Counted from the first letter of the stretch, positions 50,850-59,859 are shown. The stretch: 64,000 bases of DNA from Flavobacterium gyeonganense (GCF_029625295.1 NZ_CP121112.1:2542001-2606000); one strand, 5' to 3'. Made by a program: numbers and translations. Notes: generated by a model not told the origin, from the sequence alone.

Positions 50850-51386
50850 TTGAAAAAATATTTAGTACAATTTAAACCATTCCTAATTTTCATAGGGACT
50901 TTTTTTGCTGCTTATATTTTACTTACCTTAGTTTATAAAAGTTATCTGAATAGTTTTGAGTCAGATAATATTGACGGAATAACTGCTGTTGTTGGCTCTA
51001 ATGTCTATTGGTTAATGGATGTTTTTAATTATGATGTTCTGATTCAGAAAAGTTTATCGGGAGCTTATTTAGAAGTTTGGTACAATAAGCATTATGTTAT
51101 TCGAATTGTAGAAGGGTGTAATGCAGTAAGCGTAATGATTTTGTTTGTTTCATTTGTGCTGGCTTTTTCCGGAAAACTTAAAATGACTGTATTGTTTATC
51201 TTATCAGGAACTCTTTTTATTTATATTTTAAATGTGATCAGAATTGCGTTATTGGCTGTTTTGTTATTTCGCTATCCTGAAAAAGTACATCTTTTGCACG
51301 GTGTTCTTTTTCCGTTAATTATTTATGGACTTGTTTTCGCTTTATGGGTTTTCTGGGTAAATAAATTTTCAAAATATGCTAAATAA
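50850..51386 (+). CDS. xrtF: Exosortase family protein XrtF
   Basis: 178 residues, TTG start. Several membrane helices carry the exosortase triad: Cys in VEGCNAVSVMILF (near 90), Arg in ILNVIRIALLAVL, and His in HLLHGVLFPLIIYG. Exosortases cut C-terminal sorting tails of exported proteins at the inner membrane. This is the small XrtF form of flavobacteria. It overlaps by 11 bp with its partner gene. No target protein with an exosortase tail was seen in this window. Confidence 0.9.
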   Translation: MKKYLVQFKPFLIFIGTFFAAYILLTLVYKSYLNSFESDNIDGITAVVGSNVYWLMDVFNYDVLIQKSLSGAYLEVWYNKHYVIRIVEGCNAVSVMILFVSFVLAFSGKLKMTVLFILSGTLFIYILNVIRIALLAVLLFRYPEKVHLLHGVLFPLIIYGLVFALWVFWVNKFSKYAK

Positions 51387-51822
51387 ACTTTCCGAAAATA
51401 AATTCAAAATCATAATTACTATTCTGGTTGTTTTGTGTTTAGGGATCGTCAGAGCTTTCGAAAATAAATTGTTTTATGATCCTTTTCTGGTTTATTTTGA
51501 GTCTGATTTTAAAGGATTTCCATTTCCTCAGGTTGACAATTTAAAACTTTTTGCAGGACTTTTGTTTCGTTATGCTTTGAATACTATTTTGTCATTAGTG
51601 CTTATTTATACCTTGTTCAGGGATAAAGAAATCTTCAAGTTTAGTGCATTTTTATATATGTTTTTTTTAGTACTTCTTTTGACTGCTTTTTTTATCATTC
51701 TCGAATTTTTCCCCAATGCAAACTGGCTGCTTTTTTATGTAAGAAGATTTATTATTCAGCCAATTTTTTTGCTATTGTTTGTGGCTGCTTTTTACTATCA
51801 GAAGCAAAATCTTAAAAAATAA
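51376..51822 (+). CDS. Exosortase F system-associated membrane protein
   Basis: 148 residues with four membrane helices (about 9-25, 58-78, 88-110, 120-140). Its features are RAFENKLFYDPFLVYFESDFKGFPFPQVDNLKLFAGLLFRY and FYVRRFIIQPIFLLLF, as in the protein always found behind xrtF. The 11-bp overlap shows tight coupling. Its exact role in the sorting system is not known. Confidence 0.88.
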   Translation: MLNKLSENKFKIIITILVVLCLGIVRAFENKLFYDPFLVYFESDFKGFPFPQVDNLKLFAGLLFRYALNTILSLVLIYTLFRDKEIFKFSAFLYMFFLVLLLTAFFIILEFFPNANWLLFYVRRFIIQPIFLLLFVAAFYYQKQNLKK

Positions 51823-51868
51823 CATTTCATTTAGCTTTTTATCCGGACTTTTTAAATAATTTTGCACT

Positions 51869-52257
51869 ATGAATTTAAAGAAGTGCACGGGAGTATTTTT
51901 AGCGTTCCTATTGTTGGTATCCAACATTGGGTTTGCTTTTGATGTGCATTATTGCGGAGGAAAAATCGCTTCGGTTTCCTTAAGTAAGATTTCTCCTGAA
52001 AAAAAGTGCTGTGGAGACAAAGAAAAAAATCTTCCTGCTGTAAAGACAAGGTGGTTAAATTTGAAAAAAAATCAGATGATGCTACTTTTAAAGTTTTCTT
52101 TTTTCAGATTGCTTTTCTGGCAGTAATTCAGGATTTTAAAACGCTTGGTTTTTTATCAGTTCCAAATTTTAAAAGTAAAGAAGTCATTTCGTATTATGCT
52201 GATGCGAATGCTCCTCCTTTATATCAACTCTATCATCAATATATTTTTTACGCCTGA
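51869..52257 (+). pseudogene. HYC_CC_PP-family protein, frameshifted at an A7 tract
   Basis: The first frame gives a signal peptide (about 1-23) and FDVHYCGGKIASVSLSK, then KKCCGDKEK, and ends in a wrong frame. The second frame continues SSCCKDKVVKFEKKSDD and ends PPLYQLYHQYIFYA. The joined protein shows the HYC, CC and PP motifs that name the family. The frames meet at seven A (52023-52029). Eight A would give one 129-residue protein (DKEKKSSCCKDK). It precedes a TonB-dependent receptor and an HMA protein and is probably part of that Cys-rich envelope cluster. Confidence 0.85.
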
Positions 52258-52369
52258 TTTTAATGTTTAGAATCAAGCCATATTTGGTTTGTACTATACT
52301 GTTTTGGTTTTTCCTTCTGTATTCAGGAAATTAAAAGACAGTTTCTGATTAACATTAAAATCTTTTTTT

Positions 52370-54376
52370 ATGCAAAAAAATATCATGCTTTTTATGATGA
52401 TTTTGCTTTCCGTTTCTGTGTTTTCACAGGAAGATTTAGAGGAAGTAAAAGTTACCAAAAAGCAAAAATCACTTAAAAAATCCTATACGGTTACTGCTAA
52501 TACAACCGTGATCACGAGCAAGGAATTGCTTAAAGCAGCCTGCTGCAATCTGGCAGAAAGTTTTGAAACGAACCCATCAATCGATGTGAATTTTTCTGAT
52601 GCCTTAACGGGAACCAAACAAATAAAAATGCTGGGTTTAACGAGTCCGTATTTAATGATTACTGAAGAAAATATACCTTCGGTTCGTGGTGCTTCCCAGG
52701 CTTATGGATTGTCTTTTACACCGGGAACCTGGATTGAAAGCGTCCAGATTACGAAAGGTGCCGGAAGTGTAATTAACGGATACGAAAGTATTTCGGGACA
52801 AATCAATACGGAACTTTTAAAGCCTTTAAGTGACATTCCGTTTTTTCTGAATGCTTATGGCTCTACTGATGCCCGTTTTGAATTGAATACCCATTTCAAT
52901 AAAAAATTATCTGACAAATGGGCGACAAGTTTATTTCTGCACGGAAATACGCGTGTAGCAAAAAATGACATGAACGATGACGGATTCTTAGATAATCCGC
53001 TAGGCAAACAAATCAATCTTTTGAACCGTTATCAATATTATAATCCTGAAAGCGGTTTGGTGAGTTTTATCAATTTCAGGTATATGAATGATAAAAAACA
53101 AACGGGTGAAGTAGATTTTGATAAAGATACCGATCGTGGAACAACGAATCACTGGGGTTCAGAAATCAATACAGAACGTTTTGATGTATCTACAAAAATT
53201 GGTTACGTTTTTAAAGATATGCCATATCAGAGCATTGGTTTTCAAAACGCTTTTAACAGTCATAAACAAGATTCATATTTTGGTTTAAATCAATACGATA
53301 TTAAACAGAATAGTTTTTATTCGAATTTGATTTTTAATTCCATAATAAGCAACACAATGAATAAGTTTACAGCTGGTTTGAATTTTGCCTATGATCAATA
53401 TCAGGAATTTGTAAATGCAATTGATTATAGCCGAATTGATAATTCTGTTGGTGCTTTTTTTGAATACACTTATGATAATACGGATAATTTTAGTTTGATT
53501 TTGGGCGGAAGGGTCGATAATCATAACCGTTTAGGGTTTTTCGTAACGCCTCGTCTTCATATGCGATACAATCCATGGAAAGACGGAGTTGTTCGTTTTT
53601 CAGCAGGAAGAGGAAAACGATCTGCCAATATTTTTGCAGAGAATCAACAGCTTTTTGCAAGTTCAAGAACTTTTTCAATCTTAGATAATAGTGGAAAAAT
53701 TTATGGTTTAAATCCTGAAATTGCATGGAATTATGGTGTGAGTTTTTCTCAGAAATTCAAACTTTTCAATAAAAATGCCGAAGCAGGTTTTGATATTTAC
53801 AGAACAGATTTCCAAAATCAGGCCGTTGTCGATTTGATGCAAAGCCCACAAGAGGTTTTGTTTTATAATTTAAAAGGAAACTCATTCGCAAATAGTTTAC
53901 AACTAGAGTTCAATTATGAGTTAATCCATAACCTGAATTTAAGAACAGCCTACAAATACTATGATATTCAAACCGATTATTTGAGAGGAACTTTCCAGAG
54001 ACCATTGCAGGCCAAACATCGTTTTTTAGGAAATCTTGAATATGAAACCCAATTAAATGATCACAAACAATGGAAATTTGATTACACCTTTAGCTGGTCT
54101 GGAAAACAACAGTTACCATATACGGCATCAAATCCTGAAGCTGACCGATTTTCAGAATTTTCACCTTCTTATGCTGTCATGAATGTTCAGGTTACCAGAG
54201 TTTTTTCTCCAGTTTTTGAAGTATATGCAGGAGGGGAGAATATTGGAAATTACAAGCAGCAAAAAGCAATTTTAGGTGCAGAAGATCCGTTTGGTGCGAA
54301 CTTTGATGCTTCAATTGCATACGCGCCAATTTTTGGACAAATGTATTATGCAGGATTACGATTTAAAATAAAATAA
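52370..54376 (+). CDS. TonB-dependent receptor of the CC-motif type (putative metal uptake)
   Basis: 668 residues with a signal peptide (1-18, ending VFSQ). The plug starts near residue 45 and holds LLKAACCNLAESFETNPSIDV, a Cys-Cys motif seen in a Bacteroidetes TonB-receptor subgroup, then IKMLGLTSPYLMITEENIPSVRG and ITKGAGSVINGYESISGQIN. The barrel runs to the end (IFGQMYYAGLRFKIK). The neighbours are a HYC_CC_PP protein and an HMA-domain protein, both with Cys pairs, so a soft metal such as copper is a plausible ligand (inference). Confidence 0.88.
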   Translation: MQKNIMLFMMILLSVSVFSQEDLEEVKVTKKQKSLKKSYTVTANTTVITSKELLKAACCNLAESFETNPSIDVNFSDALTGTKQIKMLGLTSPYLMITEENIPSVRGASQAYGLSFTPGTWIESVQITKGAGSVINGYESISGQINTELLKPLSDIPFFLNAYGSTDARFELNTHFNKKLSDKWATSLFLHGNTRVAKNDMNDDGFLDNPLGKQINLLNRYQYYNPESGLVSFINFRYMNDKKQTGEVDFDKDTDRGTTNHWGSEINTERFDVSTKIGYVFKDMPYQSIGFQNAFNSHKQDSYFGLNQYDIKQNSFYSNLIFNSIISNTMNKFTAGLNFAYDQYQEFVNAIDYSRIDNSVGAFFEYTYDNTDNFSLILGGRVDNHNRLGFFVTPRLHMRYNPWKDGVVRFSAGRGKRSANIFAENQQLFASSRTFSILDNSGKIYGLNPEIAWNYGVSFSQKFKLFNKNAEAGFDIYRTDFQNQAVVDLMQSPQEVLFYNLKGNSFANSLQLEFNYELIHNLNLRTAYKYYDIQTDYLRGTFQRPLQAKHRFLGNLEYETQLNDHKQWKFDYTFSWSGKQQLPYTASNPEADRFSEFSPSYAVMNVQVTRVFSPVFEVYAGGENIGNYKQQKAILGAEDPFGANFDASIAYAPIFGQMYYAGLRFKIK

Positions 54377-54428
54377 AGGCAATTATCAATTGCAAAAAAC
54401 AAATTCAATAACAATAAATAATAAAAAG

Positions 54429-54770
54429 ATGAACAAGATAATTTTAATAGCATTAATAACTTTTTTAGGATTTTCGGCTCAGGCACAAACTAAAAAAAAT
54501 AAGAATTTAAAATACACTACAGAGGTAAATGGCAATTGCGAACAATGTAAAAAACGTATCGAAAAAGCGGCTTTTAGTGTTCCAGGTGTAAAAACTGCTA
54601 ATTGGGATATTAGTTCACACCAGCTAACAGTAATTTTAAATGAAGAAAAATCATCAACAGCTGATTTGAATAAAGCTGTTGCTAAGGTTGGTCATGATAC
54701 CAAAGAAGTAAAAGCAACTCAGGCAGATTATGATAATCTGCATTCTTGCTGTAAGTATGAAAGAGAATAA
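54429..54770 (+). CDS. Exported heavy-metal-associated (HMA) domain protein
   Basis: 113 residues from the ATG at 54429, which opens a signal peptide (MNKIILIALITFLGFSAQAQ). The longer upstream start lacks a proper signal. The HMA domain has VNGNCEQCKKRIEKAAFSVPGVKTANWDISSHQLTV, with the metal-binding CxxC. A second Cys pair is at the C terminus (HSCCKYERE). Such proteins bind Cu(I) or similar ions, here in the periplasm. It follows the TonB receptor by 52 bp and ends at a strong terminator. Confidence 0.9.
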   Translation: MNKIILIALITFLGFSAQAQTKKNKNLKYTTEVNGNCEQCKKRIEKAAFSVPGVKTANWDISSHQLTVILNEEKSSTADLNKAVAKVGHDTKEVKATQADYDNLHSCCKYERE

Positions 54771-54775
54771 TTATG

Positions 54776-54810
54776 AGCCCGGGTTTTTAAAAAAGCCCGG
54801 GCTTTTTTAA
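54776..54810 (+). terminator. Terminator of the Cys-rich receptor cluster
   Basis: AGCCCGGG (54776-54783) pairs with CCCGGGCT (54796-54803), followed by a T run. The A and T between the arms can extend the stem. Confidence 0.88.
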
Positions 54811-54901
54811 TAGTTAATTTATCTTTAAAATACCGTATTTTATTGTGGTTAAATTAAATTATTGTTACTTTCACCAACTAATAAATGTAACCAAACCTGA
54901 T

Positions 54902-55583
54902 ATGAATAATTTCGACTGGACTCAATTAATAAACCCTGAATTTTACATCACATTAAGCATTGGAGGTTTTCAGATTGGTTTATTTATTGTTTTGTTTATC
55001 GTTTTTGCTGAAACAGGACTTTTTGCAGGTTTTTTTCTGCCAGGAGACAGCTTGTTGTTTTTAGCGGGAATTTACAGTCGGGAATTAATAGAGAATATGG
55101 TTTATATTCCTAATGATTTTTTAAACGTCTTTTTACTGGCATTTATGGTAGCAGTAATGGGTGTTTTAGGAAATATGACCGGATATTGGTTTGGTGCTAA
55201 AAGCGGATACTATTTATTCAAAAAAAGAAGATTCTTTTTGGTTTAAAAAGAAATACCTCTTACAATCGAAGGATTTCTTCGAAAAGTATGGAGGTAAAGC
55301 TATTATTTATGCAAGATTTCTACCAATTTTCAGGACATTTGCCCCAATTATTGCAGGTATAGTTTCTATGGATAAAAAGAAATTTATGTTCTATAATATT
55401 TTGAGCTCTTTTCTATGGTCTTTTATATTGATTTTTGCAGGTCATTACTTATACGGAGTATTTTTAAAACAAGGAATCGATCTGAAACATCATATCGAAT
55501 ATATCATTATAATCATTGTGGTTATCTCTACATTTCCTGTTTTGTTGAAACTTTTAAAGAAAAGACCAATTGAGAAAATCTAA
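54902..55583 (+). pseudogene. DedA-family membrane protein, frameshifted at an A7 tract
   Basis: The frame from the ATG at 54902 (MNNFDWTQLINPEFYI) encodes FAETGLFAGFFLPGDSLLFLAG and GNMTGYWFGAKSGYYLFKK, then ends in a wrong frame. A second frame continues EDSFWFKKKYLLQSKDFFEKYGGKAIIYARFLPIFRTFAPIIAG, the DedA core, to 55583. The frames meet at seven A (55220-55226). Here one A fewer (or two more) restores a protein of about 226 residues, unlike the other five breaks, which need one more base. DedA proteins are lipid flippase-like proteins needed for envelope homeostasis. Confidence 0.85.
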
Positions 55584-55603
55584 TTTTTAATCTATTTAAA
55601 ATT

Positions 55604-56191
55604 TTAGATGTTTCCAAAAAGATTAAAAATTGATCTTGCGAAACGCGAATTATTTTTTTCTTCCACAGTTTCATAACAGGAGAAGCCTAAAATAATTTTA
55701 ATTCCCGGAGGTATGCTGTTTAAGATGTCTCTTTTTTGTTCATCGAGAAGCAATTTTAAACTTGAAGCTACTTCAGCATTATACTTTAAATAAGAAAGGA
55801 TAAGCAATGTAGAAAAGTTTAAAACTTCACGTGCTGTTTCACTTTTGATGCCGACTTCATTCGAAATCATTTCAGTAATTCTGGCTTTTTTGCTGGTGAA
55901 AATTTTTTCTAAAAAGTGATTTCCTTCTGATTTATAATTTTCATCCACAGACAAAATTCTGGAAGAAGTAAAATCAACTTCTTTGTAAAATGTTGATTCT
56001 GTTACAAGCTCAGTCATTTCCGTTAAAGCTTTTTCATCAAAATTGTTATAGCATCCCATTAAAACAGTTCCCAGCGAGACATCGATAGCCTTAATTAGTA
56101 AAGCATCATTTTCGAAATAGAATTTGTTCAGTTTTGAGATGACATTAGATGAGATAAAACGGCGTAGTTCAATTTGTAGATTTGGGGTCAT
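55604..56191 (-). CDS. DUF937-like hypothetical protein
   Basis: 195 residues, mainly helical, with no signal peptide. LLIKAIDVSLGTVLMGCYNNFDEKALTEMTELV, GIKSETAREVLNFSTLLILSYL and LKLLLDEQKRDILNSIPPGIKIILG give the 'Ser/Gly hinge, helix, hinge' look of DUF937. The C-terminal 20 residues are basic and aromatic. The assignment is from general resemblance. It converges with the DedA gene. Confidence 0.6.
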   Translation of the reverse strand: MTPNLQIELRRFISSNVISKLNKFYFENDALLIKAIDVSLGTVLMGCYNNFDEKALTEMTELVTESTFYKEVDFTSSRILSVDENYKSEGNHFLEKIFTSKKARITEMISNEVGIKSETAREVLNFSTLLILSYLKYNAEVASSLKLLLDEQKRDILNSIPPGIKIILGFSCYETVEEKNNSRFARSIFNLFGNI

Positions 56192-56469
56192 AATTGTTAC
56201 GGGATTAGTTAATAATTGCTGTCAATAAACCGATTAAATGTGGTATTTTGTCGATTATAGTGATAAAAATATAAAATAAATTAACATATCCAAAAAATAA
56301 GTTAAATATATTGTTTTAACTTTTGTGTAATTTAATTAACAAATTATGATATTATCAACGAATATAATACTTTGTATTAATACCAAGTAGCAATTATTTA
56401 GAATAAAAAAAAGATTTTTTATTTGAACTATGTTAAAAATAAGAAAATACTTAAGTATTTATTGAGTAA
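56192..56469. other. AT-rich intergenic region without visible feature
   Basis: This gap lies upstream of the DUF937-like gene (minus strand) and behind the DUF456 gene. It is very AT-rich. I see no gene, no strong hairpin and no exact -7/-33 pair. Confidence 0.5.
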
Positions 56470-56970
56470 TTAAAACAATAAAACTCTGTTTTTCCAAACT
56501 ATAGTAAGAAATGATCCAAAATAAATAACGCACATTAAAAAATTGATAAAACCGGAGGCTAAAAAACCAATTAGTGAACCTGTTGCAGCCTTAAATGCTC
56601 TTCTATGATCTTTAGAATCGTATAGCATTTCACCTATGAATGCCCCTGCAAATGGGCCTATAATTATTCCAAAAGGAATTGGTGTAAGGATACCAACTAT
56701 AAGACCAATATTAGTTCCCCAAATGCCGTATGAGCTGCCGCCAAAACGTTTAGTTCCCTTGGCTGGAATCACATAATCTAAAATCGTGATAATAATCATG
56801 ATGATAAAAGTAATTCCTAAAACCCAGTAATTATTTTCAACCGCTTTGGTTAAATACAGTAATAACAAACCAACCCAACAACTTGACAGCCCGGGTAAAA
56901 CGGGCAAAAAACTTCCCATGATTCCTATAATCATGCAGATAAAACCAAGTAAAACTAATACTAAATCCAT
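56470..56970 (-). CDS. DUF456-domain membrane protein
   Basis: 166 residues from MDLVLVLLGFICMIIGIMGSFLPVLPG. A longer in-frame start at 57084 adds a non-conserved stretch and is rejected. Conserved text includes LPVLPGLSSCWVGLLLLYL, FGGSSYGIWGTNIGLIVGIL and PFGIIIGPFAGAFIGEML, the Gly-rich glycine-zipper helices of DUF456. Function unknown. Confidence 0.85.
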   Translation of the reverse strand: MDLVLVLLGFICMIIGIMGSFLPVLPGLSSCWVGLLLLYLTKAVENNYWVLGITFIIMIIITILDYVIPAKGTKRFGGSSYGIWGTNIGLIVGILTPIPFGIIIGPFAGAFIGEMLYDSKDHRRAFKAATGSLIGFLASGFINFLMCVIYFGSFLTIVWKNRVLLF

Positions 56971-57140
56971 GCTAAAAACCGTTGTAAATTTTAATTGTAA
57001 ATTTATGCCATCTATTGAATCATCACTTATAAAGTAATGAAAAAATAGTTCATAATTTCTCTTTGAAGAATATTTGCAATACAAAGTTTACCAAAAAATA
57101 ATCGTATTTTTACAATATTAGTCAAATCAACATCAAAATC

Positions 57141-57647
57141 TTGAAACGTTTTTCTCTTTTTTTTGTTTTCATATCTTTAAATTCTTGTCAATATTTTGAG
57201 AAGCAGATACCTTCTGAAAAAGAATTGCTTCAAAAAGAATTAAAATCAATCAACTGGAAAGTAGTTGATGAATACCCCTCTTTGCCAGACTGCGAGAAAA
57301 TCAACGATAAAAGTCAGCGACAGCAATGTTTTTTCGAAATCATGTCGAGGCTTATTCAGGAAAAACTGGATATAGATACACTCTCCATTTTGTATCCCGA
57401 ATTAGATACCATAGAAGTTAAAGTAACTGTTTTTCCTAATGCGACCCTGGAATTTGAGCCGCAGTTCCCTAAGGATTCAGTGACTTATGACACGATAAAA
57501 ATCGATAGTATTCTTCGTGCACGATTGATAGATTTTCCAAAAGTGAATCCAGCCATTAAACGTGGAATTCCCGTTAAATCACAATTTATTTTACCTGTCA
57601 TTCTTAAGGAAAAGAAAAATAAATTAAATGAGAAGGATTTAAAGTAG
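57141..57647 (+). CDS. Lipoprotein with a TonB-C-like tail, conserved hypothetical
   Basis: 168 residues with a TTG start. The lipobox is FISLNSC (Cys 16). The middle holds PSLPDCEKINDKSQRQQCFFEIMSRLIQEKL, with a Cys pair, typical of Bacteroidetes TonB-like proteins ('PxxxxC...QxxC'). The C-terminal half (VKVTVFPNATLEFEPQF, then PKVNPAIKRGIPVKSQFILPVIL) resembles a degenerate TonB C-terminal domain. A 74-bp repeat begins within its stop codon. Role unknown. Confidence 0.7.
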   Translation: MKRFSLFFVFISLNSCQYFEKQIPSEKELLQKELKSINWKVVDEYPSLPDCEKINDKSQRQQCFFEIMSRLIQEKLDIDTLSILYPELDTIEVKVTVFPNATLEFEPQFPKDSVTYDTIKIDSILRARLIDFPKVNPAIKRGIPVKSQFILPVILKEKKNKLNEKDLK

Positions 57648-57719
57648 CTGTTCCTGCTGTCCGTTATATCTTTTTATTTTTAAAGAAAAAATAAAAAGGA
57701 TGTTTCTCCCATCAGGGCT
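57646..57719. repeat. 74-bp palindromic element, copy 2 (inverted relative to copy 1)
   Basis: Read on the minus strand it starts AGCCCTGATGGGAG and ends GCAGGAACAGCT, the same ends as copy 1 at 24664-24737, at the same total length. The inner stem is AT-only here (CTTTTTATTTTT with AAAAATAAAAAG), while copy 1 has a GC-rich stem. The first two bases overlap the stop codon of the preceding gene. Confidence 0.8.
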
Positions 57720-57742
57720 AGGCAGTAAGATTAAAAATAAAA

Positions 57743-58846
57743 TTATACTTTAAACCGACGGTTTTTCCATTCATAAGAGCCAAACAAACTGTATAAAGCT
57801 ACAGCCGAACTAAAAAAGGGATAAAACAGACTACTCAAAAACCAACTTTTTAGATGGCCTTTAGTCAAATAAAGACTGGTGATATAAAGCAAAACAAAAT
57901 CTATAAAAAACTTAAGAAAAGCAAACAAAACAAAAATAGGATACGACCAGATTCCAAAAAGGAGAAATAAAAATCCAATAACGAAACTTAAATTTCCAAA
58001 GAAAACAACCAGTCCCAATAACTTTCCAAACGCACTTTGATACGAACTTGTCTTTGCCGCCCAGCGCACTCTTTGATAAAATAAAGTTTTCCAGGTTTCA
58101 GTGGGTTTGGTGGTTACGATAGCTTCTTCATCTTTTAAATAATGAACTTCTTTTGGGAATTTCCGAATTGCTTTCTGCAATAAAAAAACATCATCTCCGC
58201 TGGCAATTTTATCGTTTCCTTCAAAGCCGTTTAAGCTTTCAAATAATGATTTTGTATACGCAAAATTGGCGCCATTGCACATAAAAGCATAGTCAAGTCC
58301 AAAACTTCCGATGGTAGCTCCTTGCAGGCTTGTTAAATCCAATTGCTGGAAATGATCTAAAAATGAATTTTTGCAATCATACCTAACTGCCCCTGCGAGC
58401 ATCGAGATTTTATTTTCCTGAATATAATTGTCGAATGATAAAAGCCAGTTTTCAGGAACAATACAATCGGCATCGGTGGTAATAACCCATTCGGTTTTTA
58501 CATGCTGCATTGCGGTTGTGATGGCATCTTTTTTAGGAGATTTTGACATACGAATAGTATCAACTGTAGAAACCTGAAACCTGAAACCTGAAACCTCAAA
58601 CTTTTCTTCTGAAGAATCATCAACCAAAATCACTTCAAATAAATCAAGTGGGTAATTTAATTTCGAAAAGCTTTCTAAAAGTAGGGGCAAATTTTTTGCT
58701 TCATTGCGAAACGGAACTATAATCGTAAAACTTGTTTTAGGTTCTAAATCTGATTTTTGATATTTTTTGACTTTGAAAAAACCATAAATCAGCAAGCCGA
58801 TTGTTATGACATAAATTTTTAATATGACAAACAATATCAGGCTCAT
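57743..58846 (-). CDS. Family 2 glycosyltransferase, membrane-bound
   Basis: 367 residues. One N-terminal helix is followed by a GT-A domain at about 38-270 (FTIIVPFRNEAKNLPLLLESF, LVDDSSEE, TTDADCIVPENWL as the DxD site, ASGDDVFLLQKAIRKFP, and FYQRVRWAAKTSSY as the Q/RxxRW-like motif). Three C-terminal helices complete it. Residues about 82-92 (FEVSGFRFQVS) are encoded by a tandem CCTGAAA repeat that looks inserted into the gene. It overlaps the flippase-like gene by 4 bp, so the pair probably builds and moves a lipid-linked sugar. Confidence 0.9.
   Translation of the reverse strand: MSLILFVILKIYVITIGLLIYGFFKVKKYQKSDLEPKTSFTIIVPFRNEAKNLPLLLESFSKLNYPLDLFEVILVDDSSEEKFEVSGFRFQVSTVDTIRMSKSPKKDAITTAMQHVKTEWVITTDADCIVPENWLLSFDNYIQENKISMLAGAVRYDCKNSFLDHFQQLDLTSLQGATIGSFGLDYAFMCNGANFAYTKSLFESLNGFEGNDKIASGDDVFLLQKAIRKFPKEVHYLKDEEAIVTTKPTETWKTLFYQRVRWAAKTSSYQSAFGKLLGLVVFFGNLSFVIGFLFLLFGIWSYPIFVLFAFLKFFIDFVLLYITSLYLTKGHLKSWFLSSLFYPFFSSAVALYSLFGSYEWKNRRFKV
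58573..58600. repeat. Tandem 7-bp CCTGAAA repeat inside the GT2 gene
   Basis: Four units in a row: CCTGAAA, CCTGAAA, CCTGAAA, CCTCAAA. On the coding strand they read as FEVSGFRFQVS, just after the conserved DDSS motif. Related text occurs at 41772-41796 and 59869-59898. Confidence 0.8.
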
Positions 58847-59787
58847 ACAGCAGTTTTTGTTTTAAAATTCAAAACATAATAACTTCCTAAAACTACAGGA
58901 AGAACTACATTTAAAAACCACATTAAAGTGCTGATGAAAACCACAATCCATTCGTTTACACCCAGAATTCCGAAGAAATAAATCGCAACGCTGCCTTTTA
59001 CCGCAAAATCCAAAAACTGAAATGTTGGCAATGATGAAGCTAAAAAATATACAGAAGTGATGGCTGCCATTAAGGTTAAATAAGGTAGTTGAACTTTAAA
59101 AGCGAGAAACAAAAAGTAATATTGGTGCGAAAAAACCAAATAACGGCAAATGCCTAAAAATATATTTTTTTGATGAACTGGCTTTGGGATTTCATTGATT
59201 TTATGAATCAGTTTTTCAATTGAATATCCTTTAACTTTTATCTTTTTTATTGAAAATAACAGAATCAGAATAAATACAAATCCGCCAAATAAAATCAATA
59301 CTGATTTTGTGGTAATGACATCATAAAGTGCATTGAAATATAACAAACCGAAAATGCCAAAAATGATGGTCAAAATCATCTGGATTCCATTACAGATTAA
59401 GTTCAGAAAAACTACTTTTTTAGCTTCCGTTTTAGGATAGTACAAAGCTTTTCCGGCATATTCCCCAACTCCGTTTGGAGTGAAAATCCCGGCGGTTAAG
59501 GCAGCTAAAACCTGTTTTGTTGCTTCTCCTAAAGATATCGGAGATATGACTCTGGCTAAATTCTGCCATTTTAAAATTTCAAAAAAGCGATTCAGAACGC
59601 TCAACAGCAAGATAAATCCAATTCCTAAAACCGACTGATTTTTTCGGAACAAAATAATGAATTTCTGCCAGTCGAGTTTATCATTGTTCGCTAGCTGATT
59701 GTAAATAAAATAAAATGCACCGCCAACAATCAAAAGTTTGGCCAGAAGAACAAGGAATTGCTTAGCTTTGTGAGGAATTGAAATCAT
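58843..59787 (-). CDS. Flippase-like membrane protein (LPG synthase TM / UPF0104 type)
   Basis: 314 residues with about eight helices. Typical text is FEILKWQNLARVISPISLGEATKQVLAALTAGIFTPNGVGEYAGKALYY, the conserved E-x-GKA region of the family, and FLASSLPTFQFLDFAVKGSVAIYFFG later on. Members transfer or flip lipid-linked groups in the inner membrane. It is the first gene of the pair with the glycosyltransferase (4-bp overlap). Confidence 0.85.
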   Translation of the reverse strand: MISIPHKAKQFLVLLAKLLIVGGAFYFIYNQLANNDKLDWQKFIILFRKNQSVLGIGFILLLSVLNRFFEILKWQNLARVISPISLGEATKQVLAALTAGIFTPNGVGEYAGKALYYPKTEAKKVVFLNLICNGIQMILTIIFGIFGLLYFNALYDVITTKSVLILFGGFVFILILLFSIKKIKVKGYSIEKLIHKINEIPKPVHQKNIFLGICRYLVFSHQYYFLFLAFKVQLPYLTLMAAITSVYFLASSLPTFQFLDFAVKGSVAIYFFGILGVNEWIVVFISTLMWFLNVVLPVVLGSYYVLNFKTKTAV

Positions 59788-59859
59788 GCCGCAAAAGTAG
59801 TCAATTTGAGAATGAGATAATGTGGCAATTAGTAAATTAGAAAATGATTTATTCGAGAT

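Noticed and set aside
55191..55583. Second half of the DedA gene considered as a separate gene
   Set aside because: Its first codons are out-of-frame text of the upstream half, and the conserved DedA core continues directly from it.
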